A stretch of 48,842 nucleotides of DNA, from the NCBI GenBank assembly GCA_945965395.1, contig CAMFND010000068.1, positions 1 through 48,842 of the forward strand, read 5' to 3'. Source of the stretch: an uncultured Bacteroides sp. GTDB taxonomy: Bacteria; Bacteroidota; Bacteroidia; Bacteroidales; Bacteroidaceae. The notes below the pieces were generated by a model that worked only from the letters and a program-made list of their open reading frames with translations, made no database searches and was not told where the DNA came from. The position numbers and the translations under genes were made by a program. Positions 1 to 8,234 of this stretch are shown here, piece by piece. The stretch's first letter is position 1. Every line of letters begins with the position of its first letter.

Positions 1-54
1 ATACAGATTTTATTGGGTTAATATTTATCCGACTTATATTTCTTGATTCACAAG

Positions 55-1140
55 TCAGTTATTTTTATGCATGTTGTTTATATGTATCTCTATCTCGTTA
101 TCCATCTTTTGGAAAGAAATAGGAGCTGTCAAACTTATACGGCGAAGCACTTCTTCAAGTGAGCATTGCAAATCAAGACTACCATATAATTTCATACTCT
201 TCATTTCTTCAGGATATGCTAATTTGACTCCATAATATCTTTCCAACCGTTTAAATACAGCAGAAAGAGGTGTGGCATCAAGTTTAAGAAGACCTTTCGT
301 CCACAATATATAGTCTGAAGCATTAACATGCTTCTTCTCTTTTATGCTACTGCCCATTATCACAGCCAGTTCATCAGGCTGCAGCAGCAACTCTTCCTCA
401 TGTTTATCCTTAAGTTTCACAGAACCGCGAAGTAATACAACCTCCGCATTGGTATCACTGCTATATGCCTGAACGTTAAAAGACGTACCTAAAACCTCTA
501 TATCACAAGAGGTAGTATGAACCTTGAAAGGAGCCTTTTCATTTTTTACCACATCTATATAGACTTCACCATCCACAAAAATCTCTCTATAGTCTTTCTT
601 GAATTTATCAGGATAAACCACGCGTGTACCTGCATTCACATAGAGGACAGAGCCATCTGACAAAACTAAAGATGCATGTTTAGCATTCGGAACCACAAGC
701 TGGTGATATGCTGCATCATCAGGCATCGCAACTTCCCTATCTCCTAAAACAAGTTTCTCATCAGATTTTGTATAATCTATTCTCGCACCATTATCTACAG
801 AAACCAGTTCTTGTTCACCAGTCAGAATCTTTACCTTGTCACTCTTTATATGCGTACTGACATCCATTGCCTGATAGGCTACATAAAGAGAGTGCAACTC
901 ATTTCTGTTATTATCCTGAAGTATCCAGACAATTCCTGAAAGCATCGCAGCTACTCCCAAAGAAATTAAGGAGATACGCCATCTATTTAACTCATATCTT
1001 CTCCGACGTCTAGAAGCACTGATTTCAGACATTATATTATTCCACAATCTGTCTTCTTCATCAACCGTTGGTGATACCTCACACGATTTAAAATAATAAA
1101 TTAATTTCCTAAAGTATGATATATTGTTTTCTCTACTCAT
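55..1140 (-). CDS. FecR-family anti-sigma factor
   Basis: This 361-residue protein is a single-pass inner-membrane regulator that would hold an ECF sigma factor until an outer-membrane receptor signals. Visible parts are a cytoplasmic N-terminal region (about 1-50) ending in an arginine-rich run (44-48), one membrane segment near 56-74, a periplasmic FecR domain around 145-245 with the typical LSDGSVLYVNAGT and VLGTSFNVQAY stretches, and a DUF4974-like C-terminal domain near 285-355. The length is normal for Bacteroides. The sigma factor lies just upstream on the same strand. In such loci a SusC/SusD pair usually follows, which here would lie left of the window and cannot be seen. The family assignment is firm; the ligand is unknown. 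Confidence 0.93.
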   Translation of the reverse strand: MSRENNISYFRKLIYYFKSCEVSPTVDEEDRLWNNIMSEISASRRRRRYELNRWRISLISLGVAAMLSGIVWILQDNNRNELHSLYVAYQAMDVSTHIKSDKVKILTGEQELVSVDNGARIDYTKSDEKLVLGDREVAMPDDAAYHQLVVPNAKHASLVLSDGSVLYVNAGTRVVYPDKFKKDYREIFVDGEVYIDVVKNEKAPFKVHTTSCDIEVLGTSFNVQAYSSDTNAEVVLLRGSVKLKDKHEEELLLQPDELAVIMGSSIKEKKHVNASDYILWTKGLLKLDATPLSAVFKRLERYYGVKLAYPEEMKSMKLYGSLDLQCSLEEVLRRISLTAPISFQKMDNEIEIHINNMHKNN

Positions 1141-1251
1141 TATTTCTGCCTTTTACCTTTAATACGATGATATAACAAGAACCTACTCACTTTTAATGAC
1201 TTTTTTATGCGATTTTTTATAACACAATGTTTTTCAGTATAATATAAAAAT

Positions 1252-1290
1252 AAAAAAATCCGGTATATATTCATCAAAATATATATCGGA
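1252..1290 (-). terminator. Terminator between the sigma factor and fecR
   Basis: A 13-bp stem (1259-1271 with 1278-1290, one G-T wobble) encloses a 6-nt loop. On the minus strand it is followed by seven T residues (1252-1258), which is the form of an intrinsic terminator. It sits right behind the sigma gene and ahead of the anti-sigma gene. Confidence 0.75.
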
Positions 1291-1306
1291 GTCTATAATC
1301 AAGAAA

Positions 1307-1927
1307 CTATTTTAAAATAATTTGCATCCACTGAAGGAATGTGATACACATTATCGAATGAGTTGCAAGAATCTCACGAAGTTTTGAAACGCTACGAGAC
1401 AATAGATTCATTGAAGATTGTACATTCATATCCATAGCCTCAGCTACTTCCTTATGAGACAGCCCCTTTATATACCGAAGATAAAGGATATGCTTTTGTT
1501 GAGAGGTAAGTTGAGAAAGTGCCTGGACAAGTGCCTTCTTCTTCCGAAGATCCTCATCACTGTTTCCAAAAATCTTTTCAAAAGAATCATCATCCATAAT
1601 ATCCGAAAAAATCTCATCATTAAATGAGAAACATTCTACCTGAGACCTTGCTGAAGTAGACTTATCATTAATCATATTGCGCAACGACTTCAGAAGATAA
1701 GAGCGAGGATATTCCGTATCCGAAAGATTTGAACTCTTAGCCAGCTTCACAAACAGCTCCTGAATACAATCGCGAACCATATCATCATCAGGAGTACATT
1801 TCATCCCATAATTGAGAAGCAATGAATAGTATCTTCTATATATAACCTCCAAAGCAATCAGACTACCACTACGTAACTCTGACCACAATGCCCTGTCATC
1901 AATCTGAAAATAATGATTCTTCATCAA
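1307..1927 (-). CDS. RNA polymerase ECF sigma-70 factor
   Basis: This 206-residue ECF sigma factor belongs to the Bacteroidetes FecI-like group that pairs with FecR anti-sigma factors. The region 2 helices lie at about 25-95 (VRDCIQELFVKLA and YLLKSLRNMINDK). Region 4 lies at about 135-190 with a helix-turn-helix (LSHKEVAEAMDMNVQSSMN). A short hydrophobic tail follows region 4. A second Met follows the first, so the start may be one codon later. It is transcribed ahead of the FecR gene and has its own promoter-like sequence. Target genes are probably an outer-membrane uptake operon beyond the left edge; that is inferred from the usual gene order. Confidence 0.93.
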   Translation of the reverse strand: MMKNHYFQIDDRALWSELRSGSLIALEVIYRRYYSLLLNYGMKCTPDDDMVRDCIQELFVKLAKSSNLSDTEYPRSYLLKSLRNMINDKSTSARSQVECFSFNDEIFSDIMDDDSFEKIFGNSDEDLRKKKALVQALSQLTSQQKHILYLRYIKGLSHKEVAEAMDMNVQSSMNLLSRSVSKLREILATHSIMCITFLQWMQIILK

Positions 1928-1965
1928 ACTATTGTCTTACTACTATGCAACTCATAACTTTATTA

Positions 1966-1996
1966 CAAAAATACATAGAAAATAACGGGAATTCAA
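1966..1996 (-). promoter_or_regulatory. Bacteroidota promoter of the sigma factor gene
   Basis: On the minus strand TATTTTTG (1973-1966) matches the -7 consensus TAnnTTTG. It is preceded by 20 nt and then TTG (1996-1994). It would give a leader of roughly 30 nt before the start at 1927. Confidence 0.6.
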
Positions 1997-2156
1997 TATA
2001 AAAATAAATATATCTTTTGAGAAACCGGAACACCACGATAAAAGTATTAAAGTTATTACAGTGAAATATAGTAATTTTCATTTACTATGGTTTAAAACCA
2101 TAACTCAATCAGCCCTAATCAAAGTTGCCTTAGTACATTCCTCACAACGCTCTGAT

Positions 2157-2254
2157 AAATTCTCTGTTTCACACTGTGGTATTTGTATCTCACAGTGTGA
2201 AATATGTATCCCACAGTGTGGTTTTTATATTTTACAGTGTGAAACAGAGAATTT
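2157..2254. repeat. 21-bp-period array of near-palindromes inside a long inverted repeat
   Basis: Four copies of a near-palindrome lie exactly 21 bp apart: CACACTGTG at 2170, CACAGTGTG at 2191 and 2212, and TACAGTGTG at 2233. The first is inverted relative to the others. The outer arms form an exact 21-bp inverted repeat (2157-2177 with 2234-2254). Short ORFs across it on both strands show a repetitive HTV/CQCE-like pattern that comes from the repeat, not from a gene. It lies in the gap between the sigma gene promoter and the envC terminator. It may be an operator array or a dispersed structural repeat. Confidence 0.8.
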
Positions 2255-2334
2255 GCACTGAAATTTTCCTTTTTATGTAAGTACACATACAAGAAATGCG
2301 CCATCATATCCCTATATTGAAGAGTTTATACACT

Positions 2335-2363
2335 AAAAAGTCCTGGCTAATAAAACCAGGACT
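2335..2363 (-). terminator. Terminator behind envC
   Basis: A perfect 8-bp stem AGTCCTGG/CCAGGACT (2339-2346 with 2356-2363), with T residues following on the minus strand, lies 24 nt after the envC stop. It would end the dut-to-envC transcript. Confidence 0.85.
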
Positions 2364-2387
2364 CCCCATTCTATATCCGCACGATTA

Positions 2388-3698
2388 TTAACGATGTATC
2401 CAAAGTTCCGGATTCAGTTTCACCGTCTCCTTACGCAACTGGAAATGCAAAATCGTTTCTCCTTCTGCATTGGTATGGATTTCTCCCAACACATCACGGG
2501 CACGTACCAGACTGCCTTTCTTGACACGCACTGTAGACAGGTTACAATAAACGGAGATATAGCTTCCATGACGTACCAGCACATTGGTCAGGCCATTATA
2601 TTGGAAGACAGCTGAAACTTCACCGTCAAAGATAGCACGGGCATTGGCACCCGACTTTCCTTTGATATCCATTCCCTTATTGTCCAGCTTCACATTACGA
2701 AGTCCTTTCACCTGATACTGTCCATAATGTCCTACCACCACGTATGGTCCGGTAATTGGCACTGGGAGGATTCCTTTATTTTTCTCAAAGTTACTTGACA
2801 AGCGACGGTCTTCCGAATCCACCTTATAAGCTTCTAACTTCTCGACAGGAGTCTTCACTGTCTCTTTTTTAGCCGACGATGATGTTTCGGTACTGCCCTT
2901 TGCAGCTTCCGCTTTCTTACGAGCCTCTTCGGCTTTACGGCGAGCTTCCTCTTCCGCACGCTTACGAGCTTTTTCGATTTCAATTTCTATCAGACGGTCA
3001 ATTTGCGCATTCAATTTATCCGCTGAACGACGCTGTTTGGCCAGTTCCGACTGAATGCTCCGCTGTTTTTTTTGCAAACCTGACAAAATCTGCTTGCGTT
3101 CCTGCTCCTGTGCTTCCAGCTTAGCCTTCTCCGCTTCTCCCTGCTTGAGCAAGTCTTCCTTCGCCTTCCGGCTGTTTTTCAAGGAATTGGCCTTTTCGGT
3201 GACTTGCTTTTGCTTCCGCTGTACCTGAATGCCTTGCAAACGCTGATAATCGGCATATTCACGCACATACCGCAAACGCCGGTACATTTGCCCGAAATCT
3301 TCGGCTGAGAAAATAAACATCAGCTTGTCTTGTATAGACTTATTCCGATAAATGTATTTTACAGACAATTCATATTTCTGCCGCTTTTCTTTCAGTTCTT
3401 TCTGCAGACTCTTTAAATCTCGCTCCAAACGGCCAATCTCCTGCTGAATGGCCTTTACGTCATTCTCTATGGTCTGAATGTATTTTTGTCGTTCCTCTAT
3501 TTGCCCTGAAAGTAAAGCTAGGTTTCCCAGCTGACTTTTCACATCCTTCTTGGTAGACTGCAACAAGGTTTCTGATTCGGCAATCTGTTGTTTCAGCTCA
3601 TTACGCTGTTTTTCCAGTTGACGAATCTTCGGAGTAGTTTGAGCAGCAAGCGTACAAACGCAAAAGCAAATACAAGATATGACTACAAAACGTTTCAT
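2388..3698 (-). CDS. EnvC-like murein hydrolase activator (M23/LytM family)
   Basis: This exported 436-residue protein has a signal peptide (MKRFVVISCICFCVCTLAAQ), a long coiled coil (about 25-265) rich in K, E, Q and R, and a C-terminal LytM/M23 domain (about 320-436). The metal ligands look degenerate. The usual HxGxD motif reads NKGMD (340-344), so the first His is absent, and the usual HxH reads HFQ (419-421). This fits EnvC-type proteins that activate amidases at the septum rather than cutting peptidoglycan. The start at 3698 gives an ATGA overlap with the upstream gene; the in-frame Met at 3710 is less likely. It is the last gene of the dut operon. Confidence 0.88.
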   Translation of the reverse strand: MKRFVVISCICFCVCTLAAQTTPKIRQLEKQRNELKQQIAESETLLQSTKKDVKSQLGNLALLSGQIEERQKYIQTIENDVKAIQQEIGRLERDLKSLQKELKEKRQKYELSVKYIYRNKSIQDKLMFIFSAEDFGQMYRRLRYVREYADYQRLQGIQVQRKQKQVTEKANSLKNSRKAKEDLLKQGEAEKAKLEAQEQERKQILSGLQKKQRSIQSELAKQRRSADKLNAQIDRLIEIEIEKARKRAEEEARRKAEEARKKAEAAKGSTETSSSAKKETVKTPVEKLEAYKVDSEDRRLSSNFEKNKGILPVPITGPYVVVGHYGQYQVKGLRNVKLDNKGMDIKGKSGANARAIFDGEVSAVFQYNGLTNVLVRHGSYISVYCNLSTVRVKKGSLVRARDVLGEIHTNAEGETILHFQLRKETVKLNPELWIHR

Positions 3699-4528
3699 CT
3701 TTCCAACCACATTTTGAGCAAGGTTGTTAATTCTATTTTCTTATATCTGGAGGACAGGCTTGTCCGCGTCTCCCAGTCTTCTCCCACCGACATACGGGAA
3801 AGCTTCATGTCCAGACTATAAGTTTTTCCAGTCCCCTGCAACTCTGCCAATATATGCTGAGGGAAATAAGCCGTACCTAATTTCCCAAAATCTCCATACG
3901 TCCAGCTTAATGCATACGGAGTGCCAGACAGGGCCACAGAAGTGTTTTCAAGCCATCCTTTATCGGCCGTAGTCCGGAAACGGTAGGCCAGTTTTCGGGT
4001 ATCTTTTACTTCCCACAGAGCACGGTCTCCTTCTGATGTCATCCGGAAACGATGCAAATCGGACACCTCAACGGTTTCCTTACCCGGCAAAAAGATTTCG
4101 TTCAGAAACAAAGACTGCAGCACATTAAAGCTCAGATTCAGATCGGCCATCCGGTTCAACTCATCAAAAGAAACTTCCACATACTGCTTGTGAAGGCGGT
4201 CGACGGCTAAAATACGGTCTGGAGAAATTTCCAGACGTGCCACTTCAATGCCCAGCAAAGGAGCCACCGACAATTGTATGACTTCTCCTTTCTTCATTCG
4301 GAGCGTAGCCGATAATTTCGTATTCTTCCCCCCGTCTACATTCAGGTTCAAAGCGACCTTTCCTGTCACACAATTCCAGTGAGGAAGACCGGAAATTACC
4401 TTTTCCTGATACTCTTCTCCTTTCAGTCCACCAATCATCGGGGCGCGTTCTGCATGACGCAGAGAACGACAAGAAGAGGCCAGTACAATCAGGCACACCA
4501 CATATACCCAGTAAATAAACCGTTTCAT
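3695..4528 (-). CDS. DUF4292 lipoprotein
   Basis: This 277-residue lipoprotein has a lipobox ending in LASSC with the lipidated Cys at position 20. The body is mostly beta-rich and resembles DUF4292, a Bacteroidota family with a LolA/LolB-like look. That resemblance would suggest binding of lipid or lipoprotein at the outer membrane, but this is from memory of the family and not shown by a motif here. ATGA overlaps join it to the TPR gene upstream and to envC downstream, so the three are probably translated in a coupled way. Confidence 0.8.
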   Translation of the reverse strand: MKRFIYWVYVVCLIVLASSCRSLRHAERAPMIGGLKGEEYQEKVISGLPHWNCVTGKVALNLNVDGGKNTKLSATLRMKKGEVIQLSVAPLLGIEVARLEISPDRILAVDRLHKQYVEVSFDELNRMADLNLSFNVLQSLFLNEIFLPGKETVEVSDLHRFRMTSEGDRALWEVKDTRKLAYRFRTTADKGWLENTSVALSGTPYALSWTYGDFGKLGTAYFPQHILAELQGTGKTYSLDMKLSRMSVGEDWETRTSLSSRYKKIELTTLLKMWLER

Positions 4529-6309
4529 TCTATGTATTTTTTCAATGCGATTTTACGTTTCAAGCGCTTCAATTCAGCTTCTGTACGCGGAGTAGCTCCG
4601 TCTTCTTCCTTATTCTCCATGCTATCCGCCTTTTTCCAGTATTCCAGCGCTTTTTCCTTTTCGCCTGACATATAATAAATGTCACCGCAATGTTCCACAA
4701 TTACCTGACTGCTGTCTCCTCCGTTCTTCATGGCCTGTTCGATATAAATACGCGCTTCGGTATAGCGTTTCTTCTCAAACAGAATCCAGGCGTAAGTATC
4801 CAGATAAGTCGCATTCTCAGGTTCTGCCTTTACGGTCTTGTAACTCATTTCCTCGGCTTTATCCAGATTGGTCCGCTCTACAGACAGATAGTAAGCATAG
4901 TTGTTAAGTGTACCGATATTGTTCGGATTATAAACCAATGAAGAATCATAGGCTGCATAAGCTTCTGCTTTCATTTCCTTAGAATGATACAAATCTCCTA
5001 AAATGGCATAAAAATCAGAGACAATTCCTTTATCACTCTTTTCATTTACCTGCTTCAACCCTTGCTGGAAAATCTCCATTGCCTTATCCGTTTCTTCTTT
5101 CTGATAATGAGCCAAGCCTAAATAATAGTAGAACTCCATGGCATCGGGATTATATTCCAGCGCAGGAGTAGCCACACGAATCACTTCATCGAGGTTATTG
5201 TCACGAATAGCATAGCTGAGCAACTGTAAGCGTGCAGGCTTGTTTTCCGGATCGAGCGACAGAACCTGATTCAGTACAGGTACAGACTCTTTTTCCATGT
5301 GCTTTGTAATCATGTATTGTGCACAAAGCATGGCCAAATCGGCATTTTGCTGCGGACGGTCCAAGATTTCCTTGAACAAGGATACAATCTGTGTACTGTC
5401 CTTCGTGGTCTGTTCCGACTGAAGAATAAGCTGACGCATGATTTCCATCTTCGTATTTGACTCCACATCCTCATTCAACAGAATGGTATCCAATTGCTGA
5501 CGATACAAACTGTCCTTACCCAACTGTTTGTAATAAGAGGCCATTGATAGCAAAGCCGGTGCATATCCCGGTTCTTCCTTTAAAATCCGCTGGTAAACCG
5601 CATAAGCCTCCTCGGGCTTGTCGTTATTCAGGTACACATCGCCTAAAATCGTTTGATAGCGTAAATCATACGGATACTCTTTCGACAGACTTTCAATTTC
5701 ATTAAAAGCCTGTTCCTGATTATCCATCAGCAGGTACATTCTGAACTTCTCCATACTGATTTGCTCAGACTTTCCATCCAGTTCTTCCAGACGGTTCAAC
5801 ACAGAAACTACCTGTGCGTAGCTCTTTGTCTGATTATACAAATCAACCAATGCCATCAGCGGTTCCAGTCGGGACGGGAACTGATGTGCCATGTCGTCAT
5901 ACACGGCAATGGCTTTCGCCCAATCACGCTTCCGCTGGTAATAAGCCGCCAAAGTCTGTTTATACCAGAAATTTGATTCATCCGAACGTACTGCTTTCTT
6001 CAGCGCTTCTTCGCCTTTCTGTTCCTGGCCCAAGACCATATAGAACTGGGAAATCTCATATAAAGCTGGAGCGGAACCCGGATAAATATCCAGACAGTGC
6101 TTATAAAGTTCAAACGCAGCATCATACTCTCCCTTCTGCTTCAGGCGAACTGCCTCCAGAAAAAAGTAATTATACTTCCTGCGCTGTTCGTATGACAAGG
6201 TATCCCTTTCCTCATTTGCCAAGTTTTGCTTTGCCGAATGCTGCTTTCCGGTGGTACCACAGGCAAACAGCAGGAAAACCATCCCGATGATTCCTAATAG
6301 TTTTTTCAT
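4525..6309 (-). CDS. TPR-repeat lipoprotein
   Basis: The protein has 594 residues and a lipoprotein signal (MKKLLGIIGMVFLLFAC, Cys 17). Tandem tetratricopeptide repeats cover most of the length, for example EAYAVYQRILKEEPGYAPA, KAMEIFQQGLK and EAYAAYDSSLVYNPNN. TPR solenoids bind partner proteins, so an envelope scaffold is likely. The start at 6309 is chosen because it gives the signal peptide and lies 10 nt after dut; a longer reading from 6405 would overlap dut. The end overlaps the DUF4292 gene by ATGA. The partner is not identifiable from sequence. Confidence 0.88.
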   Translation of the reverse strand: MKKLLGIIGMVFLLFACGTTGKQHSAKQNLANEERDTLSYEQRRKYNYFFLEAVRLKQKGEYDAAFELYKHCLDIYPGSAPALYEISQFYMVLGQEQKGEEALKKAVRSDESNFWYKQTLAAYYQRKRDWAKAIAVYDDMAHQFPSRLEPLMALVDLYNQTKSYAQVVSVLNRLEELDGKSEQISMEKFRMYLLMDNQEQAFNEIESLSKEYPYDLRYQTILGDVYLNNDKPEEAYAVYQRILKEEPGYAPALLSMASYYKQLGKDSLYRQQLDTILLNEDVESNTKMEIMRQLILQSEQTTKDSTQIVSLFKEILDRPQQNADLAMLCAQYMITKHMEKESVPVLNQVLSLDPENKPARLQLLSYAIRDNNLDEVIRVATPALEYNPDAMEFYYYLGLAHYQKEETDKAMEIFQQGLKQVNEKSDKGIVSDFYAILGDLYHSKEMKAEAYAAYDSSLVYNPNNIGTLNNYAYYLSVERTNLDKAEEMSYKTVKAEPENATYLDTYAWILFEKKRYTEARIYIEQAMKNGGDSSQVIVEHCGDIYYMSGEKEKALEYWKKADSMENKEEDGATPRTEAELKRLKRKIALKKYIE

Positions 6310-6319
6310 ACATTCAGGT

Positions 6320-6754
6320 TTATACGGTTCCTGTGTGACCAAATCCTCCTGCCCCACGCTCCGTTTCGTCCAACACTTCCACTTCTTCCCATTCAGCCTG
6401 TTCATGACGGGCTATCACCATCTGCGCAATACGTTCACCATCTTCAATCACAAACTCTTCAGCTGACAAGTTGACTAATATCACGTTGATTTCCCCCCGA
6501 TAATCGGCATCAATAGTACCAGGAGAATTCAATACGGTAATACCTTTCTTGATAGCCAGTCCACTACGCGGACGCACCTGAGCCTCATATCCCTGTGGCA
6601 ACGCCAAAAACAATCCGGTGGGTACCAGACAACGCTGCAAAGGCTTCAACACAATCGGTTCATTCAGGTTCGCACGAAGATCTACTCCTGCTGACTGTGG
6701 AGTAGCATATTGCGGCAACGGATGCCGGGAAGTATTTATAATCTGTATTTTCAT
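6320..6754 (-). CDS. dut: dUTP diphosphatase
   Basis: This trimeric dUTPase converts dUTP to dUMP and pyrophosphate, keeping uracil out of DNA and feeding dTMP synthesis. It has 144 residues, the usual size. The conserved motifs are visible in order: AGVDLRA (motif 1), [11 protein letters not shown] (2), [11 protein letters not shown] (3), [10 protein letters not shown] (4), and the C-terminal Gly-rich arm [10 protein letters not shown] (5). It is the first gene of the operon running to envC. A weak -7-like TAACTTCG (6787-6780) lies upstream, back to back with the dgt promoter. Confidence 0.97.
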   Translation of the reverse strand: MKIQIINTSRHPLPQYATPQSAGVDLRANLNEPIVLKPLQRCLVPTGLFLALPQGYEAQVRPRSGLAIKKGITVLNSPGTIDADYRGEINVILVNLSAEEFVIEDGERIAQMVIARHEQAEWEEVEVLDETERGAGGFGHTGTV

Positions 6755-6828
6755 CTATTTTATGCTTTTTATGAAGTTGCGAAGTTACACAATCCACAGA
6801 ATTAATAGTTACGTTTACCATTTTTTTA

Positions 6829-6836
6829 TATTTTTG
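6829..6836 (+). promoter_or_regulatory. -7 promoter element of dgt
   Basis: TATTTTTG matches TAnnTTTG. No clear -33 element is visible. A good ribosome binding site (AAGGAG) sits 7 nt before the ATG at 6894. Confidence 0.5.
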
Positions 6837-6893
6837 CACTTAACTTTTAGAGCTTCTTTAAAATTAAGTACCACATCACAAAGGAGTTACATT

Positions 6894-8225
6894 ATGAACT
6901 GGAAACAATTGCTATCAAATAAAAGATTCGGTCTGGAGAATCTTCATGAAGCCCGAAAAGAAGACCGTACAGAGTTCCAACGTGATTATGACCGTCTGAT
7001 ATTCTCAGCTCCTTTCCGGCGTTTGCAAAACAAGACACAAGTCTTTCCCTTGCCGGGAAGTATCTTCGTACACAACCGACTGACACACAGCCTGGAAGTT
7101 TCATGCGTAGGGCGTTCGCTCGGCAATAAAATCGCATCCGAGCTATTAAAGCTTCATCCGGAACTGCATGATACGCATATTTCAGAAATAGGCTCCATTG
7201 TATCGGCCGCCTGTCTGGCGCATGACTTGGGAAATCCTCCTTTCGGTCATTCGGGAGAAAAGGCTATCGGCACGTATTTTTCCGAAGGAAAAGGACGGAC
7301 TTTACAAGCGTATTTTTCAGCAAAAGAATGGGATGACTTCACTCACTTCGAAGGAAATGCCAACGCATTCCGCCTGCTCACCCACCAGTTTCAGGGACGA
7401 CGCCCCGGCGGTTTTGTACTGACGTATGCCACACTGGCTGCCATCGTGAAATATCCTTTTTCCTCACAACTGGCTGGGAGCAAACAAAAATTCGGATTTT
7501 TTACCAGCGAAGAAGAGGCTTTTCAGAAAATAGCCCATGAATTGGGACTTGAAAAGATTAGCAAGGAAGGAGAGCCATTGAAGTATTGCCGACATCCGCT
7601 GGTGTATCTTGTAGAAGCGGCAGATGACATCTGCTACCAGATGATGGACATAGAAGATGCGCATAAACTAAAAATACTGACTACACAGGAGACTAAAGAA
7701 TTGTATTTACGTTTCTTTGCACCCGAGAAGTTAAACCATATTCAGTCGATATGCAAAATGGTGGACGATACCAACGAGCAAATAGCCTACCTGCGTTCAT
7801 CAGCCATCGGAGTATTAATCAGTGAATGCGTACACACCTTCATTCTGCATGAAGAGGAAATTCTAAAAGGTGAATTTCAAGGAACGCTGATTCAGAAGCT
7901 CAGTTCAAGAGTCAAAGAGGCCTATGAAAACTGCTCACATACGGCTTTTGAAAAAATTTATTGCTCAAAAGATGTAGTCGACATTGAACTGGCCGGTTAC
8001 CAAGTAATCACCACACTGGTCGACTTAATGATTGAAGCCGTAAGATACCCTGAAAAGGCGTACTCCCAGCTGTTAATCAATCGAGTGTCCAGCCAATATC
8101 ATATCCAGGCTCCTACCTTATATGAAAAAATTCAGGCTGTTCTCGATTATATTTCCGGCATGACAGATGTCTATGCACTTGACCTATACCGAAAAATAAA
8201 CGGGAACAGCCTGCCTGCTCTATAA
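6894..8225 (+). CDS. dgt: dNTP triphosphohydrolase, HD superfamily
   Basis: The 443-residue HD-domain enzyme hydrolyses dNTPs (dGTP in the classical enzyme) to the nucleoside and triphosphate. Near the N-terminus it has the family motif FSAPFRRLQNKTQVFPL, then the metal-binding H65 in LTHSLEV, the H110-D111 pair in AHDLGNPPFGHSGE, and a later YLVEAADDICYQ helix. The start at 6894 is supported by AAGGAG just upstream; the open frame to the left overlaps dut and the promoter and is not coding. Sitting divergent to dut, it suggests joint control of dNTP pools. Its 3' end converges on glsB with 9 nt between. Confidence 0.93.
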   Translation: MNWKQLLSNKRFGLENLHEARKEDRTEFQRDYDRLIFSAPFRRLQNKTQVFPLPGSIFVHNRLTHSLEVSCVGRSLGNKIASELLKLHPELHDTHISEIGSIVSAACLAHDLGNPPFGHSGEKAIGTYFSEGKGRTLQAYFSAKEWDDFTHFEGNANAFRLLTHQFQGRRPGGFVLTYATLAAIVKYPFSSQLAGSKQKFGFFTSEEEAFQKIAHELGLEKISKEGEPLKYCRHPLVYLVEAADDICYQMMDIEDAHKLKILTTQETKELYLRFFAPEKLNHIQSICKMVDDTNEQIAYLRSSAIGVLISECVHTFILHEEEILKGEFQGTLIQKLSSRVKEAYENCSHTAFEKIYCSKDVVDIELAGYQVITTLVDLMIEAVRYPEKAYSQLLINRVSSQYHIQAPTLYEKIQAVLDYISGMTDVYALDLYRKINGNSLPAL

Positions 8226-8234
8226 AGAATATTA

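Larger units (their letters stand above)
1928..2387. other. Gene-free stretch between sigma and envC
   Basis: The 460 bases hold the sigma promoter (1966-1996), the 21-bp-period array (2157-2254) and the envC terminator (2335-2363). I see no gene in it; the 62- and 66-residue ORFs follow the repeat. Confidence 0.7.

Noticed and set aside
2157..2254. CRISPR array
   Set aside because: Units are 9-bp near-palindromes at 21-bp period with no spacers of proper length and no cas genes.
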